Shown one piece after another: positions 23,407-35,817 of a DNA stretch of 64,000 bases. Position numbers and translations under genes: made by a program. How positions within the stretch are numbered: position 1 is the first letter of the stretch; every line of letters begins with the position of its first letter. Origin of the DNA: Bacteroidota bacterium (GTDB taxonomy: Bacteria; Bacteroidota; Bacteroidia; Bacteroidales; Prolixibacteraceae); the NCBI GenBank assembly GCA_030698405.1, contig JAUYMU010000055.1, positions 1-64,000 on the forward strand, written 5' to 3'. Below the pieces are notes generated by a model that was given only the letters and a program-made list of their open reading frames with translations, did no database searches and was not told the DNA's origin.

Positions 23407-24525
23407 ATGAAAAAAGTTTCGCTCAGCGTAATCAACGATCTGGTAACCGACAACCGGGTGCACAAAGTCATGGTCAGTCTGCAAAAGATGGGTTTTGAAC
23501 CTGTTTTAATTGGACGGATTTTGCCTGAAAGCGATGGCGTTGAGCGTACTTACCGCACACACCGAATGAAATTGTTATTTCGGAAGGGGTTTTTATTTTA
23601 CCTCGAATACAATATTCGCCTTTTCTTCTTTTTACTGACAACCAAGGTGGATGTGCTGGTTGCCAACGATCTGGATACTTTGCCTGCCAATTTTCTGGCC
23701 AGCCGGATTAAAAGGAAACCTTTGGTTTATGACAGTCACGAGTATTTTACTGAAGTGCCCGAACTGCTTGGCCGACCTGTTGTAAGAGGTACGTGGACAT
23801 TGATCGAAAAATTGCTTGTTCCAAAAGTTAACGCTGCTTATACGGTTTGTGACTCAATTGCCGAAGTGTACCACGATTTGTACAAGGTTGATTTTAAAGT
23901 GGTGCGCAATCTTCCAACCTGCTCTGGGAAACAAGCTGTTTTGCCGGAAGTGCATGAAAAATCAAACTTTCCAAAAATTATACTTTACCAGGGCGCCCTC
24001 AATTTAGGACGGGGAATTGAAGCTGCAATTCGGGCAATGATATACATTGACGGCGCTGAACTTTGGCTCGCGGGTGACGGCGATCTTACTGCTCAGTTGA
24101 AACAACTGGTTGCAGAACTTCAGCTTGAAGCGAAAGTGAAGTTTTTGGGCAGGTTGCCGATTAGCCAATTAAGTGAAATAACCCGACAGGCTGATTTGGG
24201 CATTTCGCTTGAAGAAGATCTTGGCTTAAATTACCGTTTTGCTTTGCCCAATAAATTGTTCGATTACATTCAGGCCGGAGTTCCGGTGCTGGTTTCAAAT
24301 CTGCCGGAGATGAAACGAATTGTTGAACACTACCAGATTGGAGCAATTGCCGAAACACATCAGCGGAAAGATCTGGCAGAAACCATCAAAAGGACGCTCT
24401 TTAATCAGGAGAAAAATGCAGTTTGGAAGAAAAATCTGATAATAGCCGCGAAAGAACTTTGCTGGGAAAATGAGGAAGAAATCCTTATCGGAATTTACAA
24501 ACCGTTTCTTTTTGAAAATAGCTGA
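23407..24525 (+). CDS. Family 4-like (GT-B) glycosyltransferase
   Basis: A 372-residue cytoplasmic glycosyltransferase with a GT-B fold. The N-terminal half has DRVHKVMVSLQKMGFEPVLIG-like acceptor-domain sequence (shortened here) and DVLVANDLDTLPANF. The C-terminal donor domain has LYQGALNLGRGIE (about 197-209), AELWLAGDGDL and ALPNKLFDYIQAGVPVLVS, the usual nucleotide-sugar region. The acceptor and sugar are unknown; cell-surface polysaccharide or glycolipid synthesis is likely. It is not part of an evident sugar cluster. Confidence 0.85.
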   Translation: MKKVSLSVINDLVTDNRVHKVMVSLQKMGFEPVLIGRILPESDGVERTYRTHRMKLLFRKGFLFYLEYNIRLFFFLLTTKVDVLVANDLDTLPANFLASRIKRKPLVYDSHEYFTEVPELLGRPVVRGTWTLIEKLLVPKVNAAYTVCDSIAEVYHDLYKVDFKVVRNLPTCSGKQAVLPEVHEKSNFPKIILYQGALNLGRGIEAAIRAMIYIDGAELWLAGDGDLTAQLKQLVAELQLEAKVKFLGRLPISQLSEITRQADLGISLEEDLGLNYRFALPNKLFDYIQAGVPVLVSNLPEMKRIVEHYQIGAIAETHQRKDLAETIKRTLFNQEKNAVWKKNLIIAAKELCWENEEEILIGIYKPFLFENS

Positions 24526-24652
24526 AAGAAATTATTCGAGATTATAGCTAGCAGAAAGATTTACAATTAGACAATTTGCAATTTACTCTCTGATTGTCAG
24601 ATGAATGCGATAAATGGTAAATCGTCAATAAATAAATCGTCAATAATTAAAT

Positions 24653-25348
24653 TCATCCTTTTTCTTTCTTCGTAATCACCGTTTCGTAAATTTTTTGGTC
24701 ATCAACCGTAATGATTCGGGCCGGGAAACGGCGGATCAACGGGTAGTCGTGGGTTGCAATTACAACCGTCTTTCCCTGTTCGTTCAGGTCTTTGAAAATT
24801 TGCAGCAAATCAATTGAAGTTTGCGGATCGAGGTTTCCTGTTGGTTCGTCGGCCAGAATTATTTCAGGATTATTGAGCAAAGCCCTCGCGATAACTACCC
24901 TTTGCTGTTCTCCGCCTGACAACTGGTGCGGCATCGATTTTATTTTGTTGGTCATGTCCACTTTATCGAGCACAGCCAAAACCCGGTCTTCAATTTCAGT
25001 AGCGTCTTTCCAGTCGGTGGCCTTAAGTACAAAGGCAAGATTGTCGTAAACGTTGCGGTCGCTCAGTAACCTGAAATCCTGAAATACGACGCCTAATTTT
25101 CTTCTCAGGAAAGGAATATCGCGGGTTTTGAGGTCTGCAAGGTTGAAACCGGCAACGGTTCCTTCGCCTTTTGTAAGCGGTAATTCAGCATTCAGCGTTT
25201 TTATCAGGCTCGATTTTCCGCTTCCAACTTTGCCGATCATGTAAACAAATTCGCCGGTTTTTATTTCCAGACTAATGTCTGAAAGTACCACATGATCGCG
25301 TTGAACGATGTCTGCATTAACGAGTTCTATGATGTTTTCTTCTGACAT
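24653..25348 (-). CDS. ftsE: FtsE-like ABC ATPase
   Basis: A 231-residue ATP-binding protein with Walker A GKVGSGKS (39-46), Q-loop VFQDFRLLSDRNVYDNL, signature LSGGEQQRVVIARAL, and Walker B IILADEPTGNLDP. The FQDFRLL...RNVxxNL wording is typical of FtsE, which with FtsX controls peptidoglycan hydrolases at the division site. No ftsX gene is adjacent: the genes on both sides are divergent or unrelated, as is common in Bacteroidetes. A LolD-type lipoprotein exporter ATPase is the main alternative. Confidence 0.85.
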   Translation of the reverse strand: MSEENIIELVNADIVQRDHVVLSDISLEIKTGEFVYMIGKVGSGKSSLIKTLNAELPLTKGEGTVAGFNLADLKTRDIPFLRRKLGVVFQDFRLLSDRNVYDNLAFVLKATDWKDATEIEDRVLAVLDKVDMTNKIKSMPHQLSGGEQQRVVIARALLNNPEIILADEPTGNLDPQTSIDLLQIFKDLNEQGKTVVIATHDYPLIRRFPARIITVDDQKIYETVITKKEKG

Positions 25349-25371
25349 GGCAATACGGATTGGTATAGGTG

Positions 25372-25379
25372 CAAAACTA
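25372..25379 (-). promoter_or_regulatory. -7 promoter element of ftsE
   Basis: The minus strand reads TAGTTTTG, a match to TAnnTTTG, 24 bases before the ATG. The poly-T/A tract at 25381-25390 lies in the spacer. The -33 element is uncertain. Confidence 0.4.
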
Positions 25380-25516
25380 ATTTTTTTTATCCAACCAAAT
25401 ACTAATAGAACCTAATTATCAGTTTTTGTATAGAAATGGTACAATTTGTGTATCCAAGTCGAATTTGATTGATAATTTTACATTTTATCTGAATCATTCT
25501 AATACCAGAACATACG

Positions 25517-28500
25517 ATGAAGACCAAACGGTTTATACTTTTCCTATTTTGGGTTGCATTTATGCCAACCCTTTTATCTGCCCAAAATACAGTTTACTAT
25601 CAATCTCCCAGTCTGGATATCCTGAAAGCCAAAGAGCTTTATTTGGCCCGAAATTATGTTTCTGCAATCAATCAGTTCGATCAGATTGCAAGGGAAGCGG
25701 ATGAAAATTCGGAGGTCAGGGCTGAAGCAATGTTCTATAAAGCATTGTGTGGCTTAAAACTCGACAACAGAAATGCCGACGGCCAGATTGCTGAGTTTAT
25801 GAACCAGTTTCCTGAAAGTTCGTTCAGGAACAGGGCTTTGTTTGAACTGGCGATTTATAATTTCGACAAAAGGAAATTCGCTGCTGTTCTGAAATCTTTC
25901 GATGGTTTCAATAAAAATAAACTGAGCAGGGACGAACTTGCCCATTTTTATTACATGCGGGGTTATGCGAATTTTGAACTCGAGAAAATGGATGCTGCGT
26001 CTCTGGATTTTTTTGAGATAAAAGAGGGGAATTCTTTGTATGCAGCTCCGGCAAAATATTACTGGGGACATATTCATTATTTGAAAGGAAATTACGAATC
26101 GGCGCTTCAGGAGTTCCTGAAATTGCAGAAGAACCCGGTTTTCGAAAAGGTAATCCCTTTCTACATCAGTCAGATTTACTACAAACAAGGCAAATACAGC
26201 GAGGTGGTAAAATATACTGCTCCGCTGATCAATACAGTTTCGGCTGACCAACAGCCTGAACTGGCGCGGATTCTGGGAAGTTCGTATTTTCACCTTCGAC
26301 AGTTTAAAGAAGCAATCGAGTTTTTGGAATTCTATCTTTCGGACAAAAGCAACCGTGGACGCGAAGAAAATTACATGCTTGGATATTGCTATTACCTGAA
26401 TAATCGGGAAGCCAAAGCAATTCCACATCTCGAAATTGCATCGAAAGGAAAAGATGAACTGGCACAAAATGCCTATTATCATCTGGCTGCCTCTTATGTG
26501 GTTGCCAACGATAAAAACAAAGCAAGACAAGCTTTTCAGGCTGCATCTGAATTCGATTTCGATGCCAAAATAAAGGAAGACGCTTTGTTTAATTATGCCA
26601 AAATTACTTACGAGTTATCTTACTCGCCATTCAACGAAACCATCAAGGCATTCGATAAATACATTTCCCTGTATCCAAACTCGGAACGAAACGATGTTGC
26701 TTACGATTATCTGGTAAAAGTTTACATGAGTACCAGCAATTACCGCGATGCAATGGCTTCGATCGAAAATATAAAAGTTAAAAGCCCATCGGTGAAAAAA
26801 GCTTACCAGCGTGTTGCCTATTTCCGCGCACTGGAAAGCTTTAATAATCTGGATTATTCAGCAGCGATCGAAAGCTTTGACAAATCGCTGGATGCCGGTG
26901 ATTTTGACAAGAGTTACAGGTCGCTCTCGCTTTACTGGAAAGCCGAAGCAAACTACCGCCTGAATAATTTCAACAATGCGGTTTCGGGATACAATAGTTT
27001 CATGAAATCGGTTGGCGCATTTTCTCTTCCTGAATACAAATCGGCCCATTACAATTTAGCCTATTCTTATTTTCAGTTGAAGGATTATTCGAATGCTTCC
27101 GACTTTTTCAGGAAATATTTAAACCTTGAGGGAAGTGCGCGTAGCGAAAAAGTGGCTGATGCCAGCAACCGTTTGGGCGATTGTTATTTTCTGAACCGCA
27201 ATTATGCCGAAGCCATTGCCAGTTACGACAAATCGGCCCGGATGAATTTATATGACGCCGATTATGCACTTTTCCAGAAGGCCATTTGCCTTGGTTTACA
27301 GCGCGATAACCAGGCAAAAATAACGACATTACAGGCACTTGTTCAGAATAATCCAAAATCATCTTATCACGATGATGCTTTGTACGAACTGGGTCGGACT
27401 TATGAGCGGGCAAATCAACCGCAGCCAGCCATTGGATATTACAAGGACCTGATCAGTAAATTTCCTCAAAGCACTTTCCTGAACAGGGCGTTGGTTCAGC
27501 TTGGCCTGGTTTATTACAATTTGAACGAGTACAACACTTCAATAGGATATTACAAACAAGTAATCGATCGCTCGCCCAACAGTCCCGAAACACAGGCTGC
27601 ACTTACCGGAATTAAAAATAATTACATTGAATTAAACGATGTGGATGCTTACTTTGCTTATACCGGAAAGTTAGGAAACGGAGTTCAGGTTTCAGTCAGC
27701 GAACAGGATTCGCTTACCTATCGTGCTGCCGAAAAGTTATACATGGCCCGCGATGCAAAAGCGCGTCAGCAGTTCGAACGATATCTCAATCAGTTTCCAA
27801 GAGGCAGTTTTGCGTTGAATTCGCATTTCTATCTGGGGGAGATTTTGTACAATGAAGGAGAGGTTACGAAAGCATTGCAGGAATATGAATATGTAATTGC
27901 CCAGCCCGGAAACGGTTTTACCGGAACGGCTTTGTTAAAAGCAGGCGGCTTGCAATACAACGCCGGAAATTACAAGCAGGCGCTCGCTCATTTTGAAAGA
28001 CTTGCCAGTTTGTCAGGTTCCGGAAATAACCTGCAAAGCGCTCAAACCGGGATAATGCGCAGTCAGTTCCGACTGGCAAATTATGCGGCTTGTATCGAAG
28101 CGGCCAATCGTGTTCTGGTAACCGAAAAAGTTTCGGATATTCTGAAACGGGAAACAAACTACATGCTGGCAGTATCATATTACAGAACCGGCGAAAAAGA
28201 CAAAGCACTGCCGATTTTAACCAGACTTTCCGGCGATACCAATTCAGCAGAAGGCGCCGAAGCGAAATTTTTAGTTGCGGATATTCTGTACGGGAAACAA
28301 CAACTGAAAGAAGCTGAAAAAGAGATACTCGACTTCATTGACAAGAATTCGCCCCATCAGTTCTGGCTGGCCAAAAGCTTCATATTGCTGTCGGATATTT
28401 ATTTGAAAAACGGGGATGAATTTCAGGCAAAGCATACACTGAAAAGTATCGAGGAAAATTATCCTGAACCAAATGATGGGATCATGGAAACAACCCGCCA

Positions 28501-28588
28501 GAAATTGCAGATGATTGAAGCCAACGAAGCGCGGCAAACCAAAAACGAGCCGAAGCCACTTGAAATAAATATCAAAGGAAATAAATAG
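25517..28588 (+). CDS. Large TPR-repeat periplasmic/outer-membrane-associated protein
   Basis: A 1023-residue exported protein. A signal peptide (about 1-22, FILFLFWVAFMPTLLSAQ) is followed by tandem tetratricopeptide repeats across almost the whole length (AKELYLARNYVSAINQFDQIA; ALYELGRTYERANQPQPAIGYY; AEKLYMARDAKARQQFERYL). TPR solenoids bind partner proteins. The next gene, 40 bases on, encodes an outer-membrane barrel, and the pair is probably co-expressed as an envelope complex. The family is seen widely in Bacteroidetes without a settled function. Confidence 0.88.
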   Translation: MKTKRFILFLFWVAFMPTLLSAQNTVYYQSPSLDILKAKELYLARNYVSAINQFDQIAREADENSEVRAEAMFYKALCGLKLDNRNADGQIAEFMNQFPESSFRNRALFELAIYNFDKRKFAAVLKSFDGFNKNKLSRDELAHFYYMRGYANFELEKMDAASLDFFEIKEGNSLYAAPAKYYWGHIHYLKGNYESALQEFLKLQKNPVFEKVIPFYISQIYYKQGKYSEVVKYTAPLINTVSADQQPELARILGSSYFHLRQFKEAIEFLEFYLSDKSNRGREENYMLGYCYYLNNREAKAIPHLEIASKGKDELAQNAYYHLAASYVVANDKNKARQAFQAASEFDFDAKIKEDALFNYAKITYELSYSPFNETIKAFDKYISLYPNSERNDVAYDYLVKVYMSTSNYRDAMASIENIKVKSPSVKKAYQRVAYFRALESFNNLDYSAAIESFDKSLDAGDFDKSYRSLSLYWKAEANYRLNNFNNAVSGYNSFMKSVGAFSLPEYKSAHYNLAYSYFQLKDYSNASDFFRKYLNLEGSARSEKVADASNRLGDCYFLNRNYAEAIASYDKSARMNLYDADYALFQKAICLGLQRDNQAKITTLQALVQNNPKSSYHDDALYELGRTYERANQPQPAIGYYKDLISKFPQSTFLNRALVQLGLVYYNLNEYNTSIGYYKQVIDRSPNSPETQAALTGIKNNYIELNDVDAYFAYTGKLGNGVQVSVSEQDSLTYRAAEKLYMARDAKARQQFERYLNQFPRGSFALNSHFYLGEILYNEGEVTKALQEYEYVIAQPGNGFTGTALLKAGGLQYNAGNYKQALAHFERLASLSGSGNNLQSAQTGIMRSQFRLANYAACIEAANRVLVTEKVSDILKRETNYMLAVSYYRTGEKDKALPILTRLSGDTNSAEGAEAKFLVADILYGKQQLKEAEKEILDFIDKNSPHQFWLAKSFILLSDIYLKNGDEFQAKHTLKSIEENYPEPNDGIMETTRQKLQMIEANEARQTKNEPKPLEINIKGNK

Positions 28589-28628
28589 TATTATCAGGAA
28601 ACAAAAACGATATAAAAAGACCAATCTC

Positions 28629-30386
28629 ATGAAGATCAGGAAGACATTCATTATAACGCTGTTGATCGTGTCGGCGACATTCGGTTCATTGAACACAATG
28701 GCACAACAAGAGACTACAAAGATTAAACAGGAGGTAGAGGTGGTAAAAGCATACCAGCCAACTATTTCGGAAGTTGAAAAGATTAATGACATTCCAAAGA
28801 TCAAAACAGAACAGACAGAAGCTCCGGTTTTTGATTATTCAATTTTCAGCAAGCCTGTTTTTTCAACTTTTGATGTAACTCCGGTTGCCGCTGCGAAAAT
28901 GGTTGGCGAACCCAAACCTGAAATGGAGATGGGTTTATTGAAACTCGGTTTTGGAAATTACATGACTCCATACGGTGAGCTGTTCTTTAATTCGCAACCC
29001 GATAAAAATTCCAATTTCGGAATGCACTTCAAGCACTTGTCGTCGTATGGAAAAATTGGATTGCTGAACGGTGATATAGTAAAAGCCCCGCAAAGTGAGA
29101 ATATTGCTGAAATATTTGGTGAAAAATTTTGGCGAAAATCAACACTTTCGGGCAGTTTGGCTTTCGACCGAAAATCGTTTAATTATTATGGCTATACCGG
29201 CGATATGTTGTCGGATGAATTGAAAGATGAAATGATTCCCTATTATCAGGACAAACAGTATTTTTCCAAAGGAACTGCAAGTATAGGTTTGAAGGGCGAG
29301 AATATTTCGCCATTGGATTTCAACTACAATTTTAGACTCAAATATCATTATTTCAAAACTAAAACCGGTCAGACAGAGAATCAAACGGTATTCTCGGGCG
29401 ACATGAGCAAAAAGTACGGTCAGACATTCGGTTTGCTAAATACTTCGTTAACTTATTACCTGGCTGATGGTGTAATGAATAATTTTTCAAACAGTATCGG
29501 ACCCAAACAGCAGATTCTCATCAGGATTAATCCTTCAGTCATGTGGAAAACCGAGGGTGCAAAATTGCAGGCTGGAGTGAATTCGACCATTGTTTTTGAC
29601 GACGATACGGATGCTTCTATGCTGATATGGCCAAAAGTGAAAGCCGAATGGTCGCCTGTACCAAAGATTCTCACCATTTTCGCCGGAGTTGACGGGCATT
29701 TGCAACACAATACCTATTCAAACATAGCAGCCGAAAATCCTTATGTCGATCCGTTTCACGATGTTTTAAATACGAATTATAAGTACATCGTTTCAGGAGG
29801 TCTAAAAGGAAAATTCAGTTCAAAAACCAATTATGTTGCCGAAGCTTCGTACTCGAAAGTGAAGGATCAGCATTTTTATATTATTGAAAGTGTAAATTTT
29901 AATAATCCTGCAGCCTCTATTCGCCAACTTAACAACACTTTCAGTTGGGTTTACGACGATTTAAAAGTACTGAAACTGTCGGCTGAAGTAATGCATTCGG
30001 TGTCAGAAAATTTTTCGCTTCGTCTTTTGGGAAACTATTATTCGTATGAATTGGAAACGATCGAAAAAGCCTGGCAGATGCCGGATTTTGATGTCACTTT
30101 TTCAGGAATTTACAAACCAACAGAACAGTTGAAATTTACCACTGATATTTTTGTAGTTGGAAAACGTACAGCGCTGATAAGCGAGCCATCGGTATCATCA
30201 TTGTTCTCACTGGAGGTTGAAATGGATCCGATTATCGACCTGAATGCAGGAGTTGACTACCAATTCAACAACTCTTTGAACTTCTTTGTCAGGCTCAATA
30301 ATTTTGGTTTTCAGAAGTATGAACAATGGCTTGGATACACCAATAAAAGTTTCAACTGGATGGCCGGAATCAGTTATACTTTCTAA
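28629..30386 (+). CDS. Outer-membrane beta-barrel protein, TonB-receptor-like
   Basis: A 585-residue protein with a signal peptide (about 1-25, ending TMAQQ). An unusual acidic/basic N-terminal segment (QEVEVVKAYQPTISEVEKIN) precedes about 480 residues of amphipathic, aromatic-rich strands ending in WMAGISYTF, a typical outer-membrane C-terminus. There is no complete plug domain, so active TonB-coupled import is not shown. Coupling to the TPR gene suggests a structural or secretion-related role. Confidence 0.8.
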   Translation: MKIRKTFIITLLIVSATFGSLNTMAQQETTKIKQEVEVVKAYQPTISEVEKINDIPKIKTEQTEAPVFDYSIFSKPVFSTFDVTPVAAAKMVGEPKPEMEMGLLKLGFGNYMTPYGELFFNSQPDKNSNFGMHFKHLSSYGKIGLLNGDIVKAPQSENIAEIFGEKFWRKSTLSGSLAFDRKSFNYYGYTGDMLSDELKDEMIPYYQDKQYFSKGTASIGLKGENISPLDFNYNFRLKYHYFKTKTGQTENQTVFSGDMSKKYGQTFGLLNTSLTYYLADGVMNNFSNSIGPKQQILIRINPSVMWKTEGAKLQAGVNSTIVFDDDTDASMLIWPKVKAEWSPVPKILTIFAGVDGHLQHNTYSNIAAENPYVDPFHDVLNTNYKYIVSGGLKGKFSSKTNYVAEASYSKVKDQHFYIIESVNFNNPAASIRQLNNTFSWVYDDLKVLKLSAEVMHSVSENFSLRLLGNYYSYELETIEKAWQMPDFDVTFSGIYKPTEQLKFTTDIFVVGKRTALISEPSVSSLFSLEVEMDPIIDLNAGVDYQFNNSLNFFVRLNNFGFQKYEQWLGYTNKSFNWMAGISYTF

Positions 30387-30543
30387 AAGAAGGCCAAATT
30401 CACGATACTTTTTTTGCTTCGTTTAATTTTGTGTGAAGTCAATTCTAAATTGCTGAAAATCAGTATTTAATTAGTTCATAAAATGTTAAAAAGTTTAACG
30501 TCTGGAAAGCCATTTTTCACGTCGGTGGTAAGCGCATTTTTAC

Positions 30544-30551
30544 TATATTTG
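30544..30551 (+). promoter_or_regulatory. -7 promoter element of gyrB
   Basis: TATATTTG fits TAnnTTTG exactly. The leader to the gyrB ATG would be about 175 nt. The spacer 30387-30734 is A/T-rich and contains no other gene or recognisable RNA element. Confidence 0.5.
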
Positions 30552-30731
30552 CAACTTAGTAATTGAAGGTTTTACAACGTGAAGAATTTACTTGGAATCA
30601 AACGTCTTTTTTATTACCCAATCCGGCAAATTTCAAAAAAAAGCAGAAAATTACTTGATTTTGTATGAAGGGTTTTAGCCTTTCAAAGAGGATTGTTTGG
30701 GTAAATTTTACAGAATAATTAAAAATTTTGA

Positions 30732-32711
<1,980 letters not shown>

Positions 32712-32732
32712 CTTCGATTTACAATTTGTTTA

Positions 32733-32790
32733 TTTACGATTTACTATTTGTGCTATTGTCGTCGATTATGCATAAATAGTAAATCGTAAA
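32733..32790. repeat. Perfect 17-bp inverted repeat downstream of gyrB
   Basis: TTTACGATTTACTATTT (32733-32749) and AAATAGTAAATCGTAAA (32774-32790) are exactly complementary around a 24-base loop. A/T-only stems without a T-run are poor terminators. The same words (GTAAATCGTAAAT) recur at about 15549-15573 and, changed, at 24613-24648, so this belongs to a dispersed family. Confidence 0.7.
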
Positions 32791-32815
32791 TGTTTTAATC
32801 GTAAATACATAATTT

Positions 32816-33397
32816 ATGAACATTTGTGTTTTTTCTTCTTCCAGCAATGCCATTCCCGATGTTTATGTGAATGATGCCATTGATTTGGCGCGTTTGATAG
32901 GTCAGGCAAAATTCTGTTTGATAAACGGTGGCTCAAATGTCGGGCTAATGGATGTGGTGACCCGCGAGGCTGGTATTTGCGGAGCAAGAACCATTGGTAT
33001 TATTCCTGAGAAATTACGCGACTTCAACCTTGCATCTATTCATGCCCACGAAATAATTGTTTCGGGCGATATGATGGAGCGGAAAGCAAAGATGAGGGAT
33101 ATGTCGGATGCATTTATTGCTTTGGCAGGCGGTTTTGGCACGCTCGAAGAAATTCTGGAAGTAATTACACTGAAACAACTGGGCTATCACGACAAAGCCA
33201 TTGTTTTCATCAATACCAACGGTTTTTATGACGATCTTTTCCGTCAGTTTGAAAAAACGTATGAAGAAAAATTTGCCAAGGAAAATTACCGGAAACTTTA
33301 TTTTATTGCAGAAAATTCAGCCGAAGCTATGAGTTATCTGTCGAAATACCAGCCTGAAAAAACGGTTGACAAATGGTTTGTAGTGCCTACGAGATAG
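32816..33397 (+). CDS. LOG-family (TIGR00730-type) Rossmann-fold protein
   Basis: A 193-residue protein resembling cytokinin riboside 5'-monophosphate phosphoribohydrolases and related nucleotide hydrolases. Motifs are INGGSNVGLMDVV (about 38-50), RKAKMRDMSDAFI and LAGGFGTLEEILE. The usual PGGxGTxxE motif has Ala in place of the first Pro. The physiological substrate in bacteria is generally a nucleoside monophosphate. Confidence 0.88.
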   Translation: MNICVFSSSSNAIPDVYVNDAIDLARLIGQAKFCLINGGSNVGLMDVVTREAGICGARTIGIIPEKLRDFNLASIHAHEIIVSGDMMERKAKMRDMSDAFIALAGGFGTLEEILEVITLKQLGYHDKAIVFINTNGFYDDLFRQFEKTYEEKFAKENYRKLYFIAENSAEAMSYLSKYQPEKTVDKWFVVPTR

Positions 33398-33478
33398 GGT
33401 ATTTGATTTCTTGATTTCGAAGTTAAGCTGATCGGATCTGATTGCCTTTCTGCGACTGAATTCTGCGACTGAATACTT

Positions 33479-35506
33479 CTAATTCGTCTGTATGCTGAAA
33501 TAAAACTTCGATCCTTTCCCCAATTCCGATTCAACTCCGATGTTTCCTCCTAAAAGTTCAATCAGGTTTTTCGAGATAGCAAGACCCAATCCTGTTCCAC
33601 CAAAATTCATTTTATGACCTTCGTTGGCTTGAATAAACCGCTCAAAAATGGAAGCCTGTTGTTCAACAGGAATGCCGATACCTGTATCTGTTATGCTGAA
33701 ATGAACCCTGTCTCCCTGAATATTAACGTCAAGTGAAACAGATCCATTAGATGTGAACTTAATAGCGTTTCCAATCAGATTGTCGAGTATCTGGCGAAGC
33801 CTGCTTTCGTCGGTCAGGATTGAGATGGTTTGATTTTCTATTGTGTTCATCCGGAACTGAATTTTTTTATCTCTTTTCAAGGCCAGCGTTTCAGTATAAT
33901 GTTCATTTATTTCGTTCAGAAATTTATTCAGTAAAACAGGTCTTTTTCTTACAGAAAGAAGGTTGGCTTCAATCTTGGAAATATCAATGATATCATTGAT
34001 CAGGTTCAGTAAAATATCTCCATTTTTCCTGATAAGCGAAACGAAAACAGTTTTATCCGCCTCATCCTGAGATTCATCTTCGAGCAGCTCTGAAAAGCCA
34101 AGAATGGCATTCATCGGAGTCCTTATTTCATGAGACATATTTGCCAGAAAAGCTGATTTAAGTCGATCCGATTCCATCGCCTTCTGCTGTTCCTCTATTA
34201 ATTTGTCCTGAATTTCTTCACGTAAAACGATCATTTCATTTGCTGCTTCACCGGCTTTTTTAAACTCATCGAAATAAAAATGGCTGATATTTAACTTGTT
34301 GAAACTATGCTGAGATAAGTAGAAGAAATTGAAAAATCGATCGAAATCAGCTTTGTAGCGTTTATTGAAGTGGTAAATAATTATTGCTTCCAAAACCAAC
34401 AGGCAAATCAGAATAAAGACAATGATCAGGATACTTTTTTGCTGGTCTCTCCGAAGTGATGCTTGCTGTTCTTTAATTGTATTTTCGATTTCATCCATAT
34501 AAAAACCAGCTCCGACAATCCATCCGTATTCCTTAAAAAGTTGAATATATGAACATTTATCAGACAAAGTTATTTCATTTATTTTATTCCATTTATAATA
34601 GAAAAAACCTTCTGATGGTATGGTTTTAATCAACTCAAGTTCTTGCAGGAAAATATTTTTTCTGCTATCATCAGCGTTGCTGAGTAAATTGAGATCGCCT
34701 TTGTATACTTTGCCATCCATTACAATCGGGGTACCGTTAACATCGTTCATGAAAACGTATCCTCCGTGTCTAAACCTCACTGCACTAATCTTTTCGGCAA
34801 TTTCATTCCTGAATTCCGGGAAGAAATCATCTACATATTGTTTCGATCCGAAATACCAGTTGTATTGGCTGAATTTCTTAACAAAAGTTATCTTTTTATT
34901 GGGCGAGGTTTCTAAAGCTTCATCTGAGTTAATATTGTAATCAAGAAAACCTTCCGAATCATTTTTCAATAATTTTATCTCCTCCTGAATGACTGGTAAT
35001 CCATTTGCATCTTTAAAATTTCTTAAATTTTTACCTGTAAATTCAGGTTTCCGAGGATAGTAAACTCCTGATCCATCCATGGTCGAAATAAAAACTTCTT
35101 CAAATTCCATGTTAAACTTAAGCGATGAGACGGTAGCTATTATCAGCGATTTAATTTCATCATCCGATTTTTTACCGGAGTATTGCTGGTGAATCGATGC
35201 TGCGATATTAATCGCCTGATCAACGTTTGATTTTATTTTGCTTTTAATTCTCTGTTTAAACGCAATGTTTTGCAGCCGAATATATTCCGTTTCATTTTTA
35301 ACAATCTCCTGAATATAAATTTTTTGGTCTTCCACATATTCCTTGCTTTTTTGCTGGCTAATCTTGCTAAAGAACATCGTTTGCTGGATAATCAAAACGC
35401 CGCCAATTAATAAAGTTGTAGCTACAGTGACAATTATCAGTGTATGGCTTAGGTAAGTTGAGATATTTGATGGGATTGCAACTCTCTTGAAAAATTTTAA
35501 AGGCAT
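33479..35506 (-). CDS. Cache-domain sensor histidine kinase
   Basis: A 675-residue membrane kinase. TM1 (about 20-40) and TM2 (about 350-372) flank a large periplasmic double Cache sensor (GFLDYNINSDEA and YGWIVGAGFYMDEIE are Cache-like). A linker helix leads to HisKA with the phospho-acceptor His459 in MSHEIRTPMNAIL. The HATPase domain contains the N box DNLIGNAIKFT, G1 DTGIGIPVEQ and G2 GGTGLGLAIS. It has no receiver domain and no adjacent response regulator, so the partner lies elsewhere. The ligand is unknown; Cache sensors often bind small organic acids or amino acids. Confidence 0.92.
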   Translation of the reverse strand: MPLKFFKRVAIPSNISTYLSHTLIIVTVATTLLIGGVLIIQQTMFFSKISQQKSKEYVEDQKIYIQEIVKNETEYIRLQNIAFKQRIKSKIKSNVDQAINIAASIHQQYSGKKSDDEIKSLIIATVSSLKFNMEFEEVFISTMDGSGVYYPRKPEFTGKNLRNFKDANGLPVIQEEIKLLKNDSEGFLDYNINSDEALETSPNKKITFVKKFSQYNWYFGSKQYVDDFFPEFRNEIAEKISAVRFRHGGYVFMNDVNGTPIVMDGKVYKGDLNLLSNADDSRKNIFLQELELIKTIPSEGFFYYKWNKINEITLSDKCSYIQLFKEYGWIVGAGFYMDEIENTIKEQQASLRRDQQKSILIIVFILICLLVLEAIIIYHFNKRYKADFDRFFNFFYLSQHSFNKLNISHFYFDEFKKAGEAANEMIVLREEIQDKLIEEQQKAMESDRLKSAFLANMSHEIRTPMNAILGFSELLEDESQDEADKTVFVSLIRKNGDILLNLINDIIDISKIEANLLSVRKRPVLLNKFLNEINEHYTETLALKRDKKIQFRMNTIENQTISILTDESRLRQILDNLIGNAIKFTSNGSVSLDVNIQGDRVHFSITDTGIGIPVEQQASIFERFIQANEGHKMNFGGTGLGLAISKNLIELLGGNIGVESELGKGSKFYFSIQTN

Positions 35507-35553
35507 TGATTCTGTTTTTTTGATCTGATCAGGTGTGGTTTATCCACAATCAG

Positions 35554-35561
35554 CAAATATA
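35554..35561 (-). promoter_or_regulatory. -7 promoter element of the sensor kinase gene
   Basis: The minus strand reads TATATTTG, 47 bases before the kinase start codon. A TTATCCACA word (35540-35548) lies within the presumed leader. The remainder of the 35507-35817 spacer is A/T-rich and no clear plus-strand promoter for the protease was found. Confidence 0.45.
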
Positions 35562-35817
35562 ACAGAAATGAATTTGTTGTATGCATATTCAGTCAAATGG
35601 CAACAAATTTATTATTGCCCGGCAATATCGAAAGTATTACTTAAGAGTTTGTTTACTGGTTTGAATCTTGAACAGGAAAATTTGTGTTTAAGTTGTTGTT
35701 AAAAACTGTTAAACAACTTGAATGAATTACAAATGTCAAAACAGATATGAATGTTAAGCGTTATCTTTAATATTCCATTTAAAAAGTAATAAATTATTAA
35801 CCCAAAAGAACTAAGTG

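Noticed and set aside
35540-35548. Perfect DnaA-box word TTATCCACA
   Set aside because: Only one copy was found here, with no AT-rich unwinding region or neighbouring dnaA/dnaN genes. It lies within a small palindrome (TGTGG/CCACA), so an origin is not supported.
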